NCBI GenBank assembly: GCA_003194525.1
Contig: NBIV01000015.1
Span: 434,001-498,000 of the forward strand
Direction: 5' to 3'
Length of the DNA: 64,000 nucleotides
From: Gracilariopsis chorda
Taxonomy: Eukaryota; Rhodophyta; Florideophyceae; Gracilariales; Gracilariaceae
Below the pieces are notes generated by a model. The model ran no database searches, was not told the origin of the DNA, and worked only from the letters and a program-made list of their open reading frames with translations. The position numbers and the translations under genes are program-made. Below, in pieces: positions 62,101-64,000 of this stretch. Position 1 is the stretch's first letter, and the number at the start of each line of letters is the position of its first letter.

Positions 62101-64000
62101 GGTGTTCTGCGCGCCCTTTTTATAAATGACTTGAAAGTCATATTCCGCGAGGCGGAGTCTCCAGCGCATGAGGCGTCCCGACGGGTCGGAGATATTCATT
62201 AACCACCTCAATGAGGAATGATCCGTGTACACGGTGAAGTGAACTCCCATAAGGTAGGGGCGCAGAGTGGTCATCGCCCATACGACGGCGAGGCACTCCT
62301 TCTCCGATACGGAGTAGTTCCGCTCATGAACATTGAGCGAACGTGACCAATAACCAATTGGATGTCGTTCCCCCTCAAGGGTGGTTTGAAAAAGAGCACA
62401 CCCGACTTGGTAGTCGCTCGAGTCCGTATCTACGGAGTATGGCAACCCAAGTTTTGGGAGATGTAGGATTGGTGCTGATGTGACAGCCTCCTTCAAGGAG
62501 TTAAAAGCTTCTGATTGCTCGGGCGTAAATGTTCCCAGTTTTGGGGGGTTCCCCTTTCCCAACAACACGTTCAGGGGCGCCGCGGTATCCGAAAAGTTCG
62601 GGATAAACCGTCGATAGACGTTGACCAGCCCCAAAAAGGAGCGCAGTTCCGTTTGAGTACGGGGCTCTTTTGCCTCAACGAGGGATTTGACTCGAGCTTT
62701 CTCGATCGCTAACCGTCCAGGACGGATAATGTGACCCAGATACTTCACAGTATCTGTGAAGAACTCGCATTTCCTCAACTTGAGGGTAATTCCCGCATCG
62801 CAGAGTACGGTCAGCACGTCTCGGACGTGAGTGAGATGGTCGTCCAACGAGTTGGAGAAGATGATAATATCATCAAGGTAGACCAGACAGCTCCGCCACT
62901 TAAAGCGGTTGAGTAGAATATCTACTGCACGCTGAAAGGTGGCGGGGGCGTTGGTTAACCCAAATGGCATCCGCTTGAAGCGGTACGTTCCTGCATGGCA
63001 TGTGAATGGGGTTTTGTCGCGATCCTCCTGTCTGACAGGTACTTGCCAATATCCCCAATTGGCATCAAGGGCCGTGAACACGGTGGCGTCTCCAAGGGAG
63101 TCAATGCACTCGTCCATACGAGGGATAGGGTACGTGTCCCTAACGGTCACGGCATTGAGCCGGCGGTAGTCGACACAGAACCTCCAGGTTCCGTCGGCCT
63201 TTAAAGCCAGTACAACTGGGGATGCCCAGGGTGATTGAGCGGGCTCAATCACACCTGCGCGGAGCATCTTGTCCACTTGGGACTGCTCCTCTTCCCGAGC
63301 TTTCGGACCTGCCCTGTAAGGGGGTTGTGCAACCGGTCGCGCACCGGGGATTAAATCGATCCGGTGTTCCGTTGCGTTAATCTCGCCAAGCGAGCCATCC
63401 CACATTGTGGTGAATTCCCGTAACATGGTACGGAGTTTGTCGCGGTGCAACTCTGGCACGTGGCTAAAGTCCAGCGCTTCAAGTGCCTTTTCCGGATCAA
63501 TCCGGTCGTTGCTCGATGGAGCATTGTCCTGTGGAACAGGTGTGGTTCGCAATTCCGAGTTACTTGGTATGTTCGACGCTGAAGTACCGGTTTCCTCCCC
63601 CTCCTTAGACTTGACGTCTTCGGACGGCGGGGCGAACTCCTCAGAAGAGGTGGTAACTCCGAGTACATCGGCGGCTTTCATCTTTGTTGGCAGCATTCCC
63701 ATAGGATGGGGGGTTACACTCCCAATTACTTGGTGTTTTACCAGATACTGGGGGTGTTTGCCAAGGTTGGCAACCAATATCCGGAAAGGAACATCCGGGG
63801 AAATGGAGACAATTCCATTAGCCGGCGCCAGCTGGGATTTCTCGTACAACGAGGCGAGAGGTTGTATAACCCGAAGACCGTGTTGACGCGAATTTACCTG
63901 CACCCAGACTTGGGACTCAGCCGGTATAGAAACCGAGGCAGCGACGCGGAGCTTGGTGGACTCGCGGGACGCGGGCGGTGGTTCCTGCGCAGCAGGGAGC
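59137..64000 (-). pseudogene. Ty3/gypsy pol with chromodomain; partial, one in-frame stop
   Basis: One frame runs from the right edge to 59137, interrupted only by TAA at 61174-61176. From the N-terminal side: a region after the (unseen) protease; reverse transcriptase with YRRLNAVTVRDTYPIPRMDE and the active site LVYLDDIIIFS; and RNase H (DTDSSDYQVGCALFQ, YTDHSSLRWLMN). Integrase follows with its His-His-Cys-Cys zinc finger (HLSHYAPIGGHPSGRKLY, RFCSECAKNR) and the DDE residues in AIDILGPLLTTKRG, EVLSDNGKQFVSKFF and HPQCNGQVERFNRTL. The stop falls just after that Glu helix, and the frame resumes with RSYVADHPKNWDMYADAV. A long Pro/Ser-rich linker leads to a C-terminal chromodomain (REFVVDRLVGHTW, VRWYGYDPSGDTWEP). 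A chromodomain identifies a chromovirus. The stop is one C-to-T change from Gln. Confidence 0.93.

Larger units (their letters stand above)
55957..64000. mobile_element. Ty3/gypsy chromovirus block with an opposite-strand ORF, running off the right edge
   Basis: The block comprises the 316-bp tandem repeat, a ~600-bp non-coding segment, an ORF on the + strand (57266-58945) and pol on the minus strand (59137 to beyond 64000). Gag, the primer-binding site and the upstream LTR would lie to the right, outside the window. I could not define LTR ends or target duplications. Throughout, the DNA is full of perfect short stem-loops (4-7 bp arms, 2-5 nt loops), which sets it apart from the host genes. 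The left boundary is set only by the end of the Harbinger relic. Confidence 0.7.

Noticed and set aside
53794-64000. Alternative genetic code (stops read as sense)
   Set aside because: All three stop types interrupt the transposon frames, and host genes end normally at TAA, TAG and TGA; simple decay explains it.
1-64000. tRNA or rRNA genes, CRISPR arrays
   Set aside because: No T-loop plus cloverleaf candidate, no rRNA sequence and no regularly spaced direct repeats were recognised; a covariance-model scan would be decisive for tRNAs.

Overview
This 64 kb window is nuclear DNA of a eukaryote. Genes are monocistronic, lie on both strands, and are intron-poor: the seven introns I can place are 66-118 nt, GT..AG, at most one per gene. 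Several proteins start with organelle-targeting-like sequences, and a plastid PAP/fibrillin is present, so the host is photosynthetic. Compact host genes next to repeat-rich blocks, plus a bacterial-type carbamoyltransferase, fit a red alga (perhaps a florideophyte of the Chondrus kind). This is inference; no rRNA or plastid marker is present to prove it.

Layout. 1-17.6 kb is dense with housekeeping genes: a partial membrane-anchored protein, an orphan with a Cys/His motif, TyrRS, ATAD3, UTP3/SAS10, a YdcF-like protein, a two-exon orphan, SLY1, a RABL3-like GTPase and an armadillo-repeat protein. 17.6-21.5 kb has no gene I can defend. 21.5-45.4 kb holds a UCH-type deubiquitinase, a NodU/TobZ-type carbamoyltransferase with a 1-nt frame break, a polytopic class-3 lipase, acetoacetyl-CoA synthetase, a DNL zinc-finger protein, PAP/fibrillin, a small two-exon membrane protein, 2-oxoglutarate dehydrogenase E1, a nuclear-looking orphan, a low-molecular-weight phosphatase homologue without its catalytic residues, a DnaJC28/DUF1992 protein and a YebC/TACO1 protein. 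46.3-48 kb is an MFS transporter.

From 48 kb to the right edge the window is transposon territory: a broken pogo-like DDE transposase, a Harbinger-type transposase with three nonsense codons and a facing second-ORF relic, a 316-bp tandem repeat, and a Ty3/gypsy chromovirus whose pol runs leftward off the right edge. A 559-codon ORF lies on the opposite strand, tail to tail with pol.

Functional themes. Several genes serve mitochondria or plastids (ATAD3, OGDH, DNL zinc finger, DnaJC28, YebC, PAP/fibrillin), and others serve ribosome biogenesis, translation and vesicle traffic. Neighbours are not co-transcribed; they are arranged as divergent or tightly convergent pairs (gaps of 40-170 bp, one 85-bp coding overlap). 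The most unusual signal is the retroelement block: its DNA, including coding DNA on both strands, is packed with short perfect stem-loops that I did not notice in the host genes.
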